Source: an uncultured Acidobacteriota bacterium (GTDB lineage: Bacteria; Acidobacteriota; Terriglobia; Bryobacterales; Bryobacteraceae). From it: 49,834 bases of DNA. Shown piece by piece: positions 47,923 through 49,834 of the stretch. Both the position numbers and the translations under genes were made by a program. Where the stretch lies: NCBI GenBank assembly GCA_902825945.1, contig CADECY010000052.1:1-49834 (forward strand), in the 5' to 3' direction. The number at the start of each line of letters is the position of its first letter. Within the stretch, counting starts at the first letter, position 1. The notes under the pieces were generated by a model. It did no database searches and was not told the DNA's origin. It worked only from the letters and a program-made list of their open reading frames with translations.

Positions 47923-49834
47923 ATGCGCACCGTCACTTGCCTGCTTGCCGTTCTCGTCTCGCTCCATGCGGATGACTTCGGATTCCGGGTCGTCATGGGT
48001 CACGGAGACCAGCTCGGCACCGCATGGGACGGTTCGGCCTCGGCGCGCGGAGCTTCCATCGCGCGCATCGAACCGTGGCGATTCGAAGCGCCTGACGGAA
48101 TCGAGGGCAATTCGTGGAAGGCGCAAATCCGCTCGATCCGATTGTTCGGTGCCGCCAACCGGCAAGGCACGCCACCGCCGGTTGCCAACGGTGTCGTCGT
48201 CCAGTTGATTGGAGCGTCAGCGTCATCGGAGGTCGAAGTGAAGACCGCGCAAGGTGACTTCACGATTCGCGCCTCGGACGTTCCTTTCGGCAAGACGTTG
48301 CATCTTGTCGACGGGCGAGTTTCGGTGGACCGAGTCCCCACCGCGAACGCGATCACCACGTCGCCTGACGAGCAGGATTATCCGGCGGCCGCTACCGGGA
48401 AGAACGGCGAGACGTGGGTGGCGTGGATGGAGTTCAAGCACCATCCGGATCACAACCAACTGAAGGCGGTCTTTACAGCCGAGCCCGCGAACTTCGATCG
48501 CCTCACCGAGAAAGCCCCCGGCGATCAGATCTTCGCCGCGCGCACGGTGAATGGAACGTGGGAGAGTCCGGTCGCGATCTCGGCTCCGGGCGGCGACCTC
48601 TATCGGCCTGCGATCGCGGTGGACGGACAGGGGCGCGCGTGGGTCTTCTGGTCCGCCAACGAAGGCGGCAACTTCGACCTTTGGGCTCGCCCCGTCAGCG
48701 GTGCGAACGCGGGGACCGCGTTGCGGCTTTCCACCGCGGTCGGCTCCGACGTATTTCCCGTCGCCGCCACCGATTCGCAGGGACGCGTGTGGGTCGCATG
48801 GCAAGGCTGGCGCAACGGCAAGGCGGCTATCTTCGCCGCGCGTCAGGATGGCGATGGGTTTTCGTCCGCGCAGACGGTCAGCGAGTCGGCGGGCAACGAA
48901 TGGAATCCCGCGATCGCCGCTGATGGCACCGGCAAGGTGACCGTTGCGTTCGAATCGTATCGAAACGGCAACTACGACATCTTCCTCGCTACGGCGAACA
49001 ACGGTGCTTGGGGCAAGCCCGTGGCCGCCGCGGCGACGGCCCGCTACGAGGCGTATCCGTCGATCGCCTACGAACCCGGCGGCCGGCTCTGGCTTGCCTA
49101 CGAAGAAGGTGCCGAGCGTTGGGGTAAGGACTTCGGTGCCGACGAGTCGAGCGGTGTCGCGCTGTACCAGGGGCGCGCGATCCGGTTGCGCGGTTGGGAG
49201 CCCGATGGCCGTGTGGTCGAGCCCACGCATGACATCGGAACGGTGTTGCCGGGCGTCGCCGCGCAGAAGACGGACGCGCCCGCGCGCCAGTCCGATTCGA
49301 ACGATTGGCTGACACCGCGTGCGGATGCCTGGAAGAATCGCGACGCGGCCCGGGCCACGGCGAACTTCGTCGCGCCGCGCAACACGCAGCCGCGTTTGCA
49401 TGTCGATGGGTCGGGCCGGCTTTGGCTCGCGGCGCGGAGTCCGCACCCGATCTTCTGGAACCAGATCGGAACCGTATGGAGCGAATACGCCGTCTCCTAT
49501 GACGGATCGCAGTGGACCGGGCCCATCTTTCTCACCCACTCCGACAATCTACTCGACAACCGGCCCGCGCTTGTGTCGAAGCAGGGCGGGGAACTGCTGA
49601 TCCTGAGTTCCACGGACTATCGGCGTCTGGCACCCGGCATGGTACGAGGCGCACGCCGGCGCCGTGCCGCGGCTGCTGCGAATCCCGCGCTGGACGATCC
49701 CTTCCAGAACGATATCTATTGGAACGCGATCCGTCTTCCGGCCGGTTCGGGCAAGCTCGCGGTGCAGGCCGTGTCCATGCCCGCCGTGGCTGCTGGCTAT
49801 GCGCTCTCTACCGAGGAGCGCCTTCTGTTGACGA
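47923..49834 (+). CDS. Exported beta-propeller protein, truncated by the window edge
   Basis: The frame is open from ATG 47923 to the last base, 637 complete codons, with no stop. It starts with a signal peptide (MRTVTCLLAVLVSLHADDFG), then a beta-sandwich-like part (FRVVMGHGDQLGTAWDGSAS), then repeated blades: AVDGQGRAWVFWSANEGGNF, ATDSQGRVWVAWQGWRNGKA, AADGTGKVTVAFESYRNGNY and YEPGGRLWLAYEEGAERWGK, with a later LHVDGSGRLWLAARS. These are six or more related blades of about 50 residues. No catalytic motif is visible in the part present; the C-terminus beyond the edge may carry another domain. A TTATCT 10 nt before the ATG may be its -10. Confidence 0.82.
   Translation, partial: MRTVTCLLAVLVSLHADDFGFRVVMGHGDQLGTAWDGSASARGASIARIEPWRFEAPDGIEGNSWKAQIRSIRLFGAANRQGTPPPVANGVVVQLIGASASSEVEVKTAQGDFTIRASDVPFGKTLHLVDGRVSVDRVPTANAITTSPDEQDYPAAATGKNGETWVAWMEFKHHPDHNQLKAVFTAEPANFDRLTEKAPGDQIFAARTVNGTWESPVAISAPGGDLYRPAIAVDGQGRAWVFWSANEGGNFDLWARPVSGANAGTALRLSTAVGSDVFPVAATDSQGRVWVAWQGWRNGKAAIFAARQDGDGFSSAQTVSESAGNEWNPAIAADGTGKVTVAFESYRNGNYDIFLATANNGAWGKPVAAAATARYEAYPSIAYEPGGRLWLAYEEGAERWGKDFGADESSGVALYQGRAIRLRGWEPDGRVVEPTHDIGTVLPGVAAQKTDAPARQSDSNDWLTPRADAWKNRDAARATANFVAPRNTQPRLHVDGSGRLWLAARSPHPIFWNQIGTVWSEYAVSYDGSQWTGPIFLTHSDNLLDNRPALVSKQGGELLILSSTDYRRLAPGMVRGARRRRAAAAANPALDDPFQNDIYWNAIRLPAGSGKLAVQAVSMPAVAAGYALSTEERLLLT

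Noticed and set aside
1..49834. tRNA, rRNA, riboswitch, phage or autonomous IS genes
   Set aside because: Read for cloverleaf-like stretches, conserved rRNA segments, transposase motifs and integrases; none could be supported.

Overview
The window looks like chromosomal DNA of a high-GC acidobacterium of the Solibacter/Bryobacter type (Bryobacterales). This is inferred from gene content, not from any rRNA or marker gene. The signs are three large TonB-dependent receptors (two with N-terminal carboxypeptidase-like domains), a TIGR03437-type Solibacter protein, an SBBP-repeat protein, a DUF1592/DUF1552 pair with a sulfatase, a PEP-CTERM protein, a Ser/Thr kinase paired with an ECF sigma factor, and many secreted beta-propellers. 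No rRNA, tRNA, CRISPR array, replication origin or phage module was seen.

Layout. 151-4136 (+): an exported SBBP-propeller protein, a 76-bp tandem repeat made from that gene's own 3' end, and an M81 (MlrC) peptidase. 14935-4154 (-): six tightly packed genes, nearly all overlapping or 0-1 bp apart: TonB receptor, oligogalacturonate-lyase-like propeller, sulfatase, DUF1592 cytochrome, DUF1552, ankyrin protein. This reads as one operon for uptake and degradation of a (possibly sulfated) glycan. 15501-16940 (+): two exported proteins. 19525-17303 (-): an unlisted 53-aa zinc ribbon, a DinB protein and an M28 peptidase, divergent from gamma-glutamyltransferase and DUF72 (19567-22346, +). 22359-29234: TonB receptor, propeller, GNAT, a propeller/MoaD-like/unknown trio, and a ROK kinase.

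29235-34157 is looser: a decayed stretch, a TIGR03437 protein, a c-type haem protein and a small lower-GC set of unknown genes ending in stop-interrupted frame. 34158-35885: metallo-beta-lactamase and acetamidase/formamidase. 35917-36786: the frameshifted 3' end of a TonB receptor, then a 308-bp transposase-less element with IS21-like compound ends and 15-bp flanking repeats. The second of those repeats touches the promoter of the kinase-sigma pair (36823-40058). Then come a PEP-CTERM protein with a candidate sigma-54 promoter, a secreted PI-PLC-like enzyme, two tiny genes, a third TonB receptor, and a propeller that runs off the right edge.

Two themes link the genes. First, most products are exported: outer-membrane import, periplasmic hydrolases and propellers, surface anchoring, and kinase/sigma signalling. 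Second, many lead genes have a TAnnnT -10 hexamer only 7-12 nt before the start codon, so leaderless or nearly leaderless mRNAs seem common, while other genes have clear Shine-Dalgarno sites. The best leads are the 308-bp element, the leaderless promoter pattern, the tailed MoaD-like protein, the sigma-54-like site before the PEP-CTERM gene and the 3'-end-derived tandem repeat.
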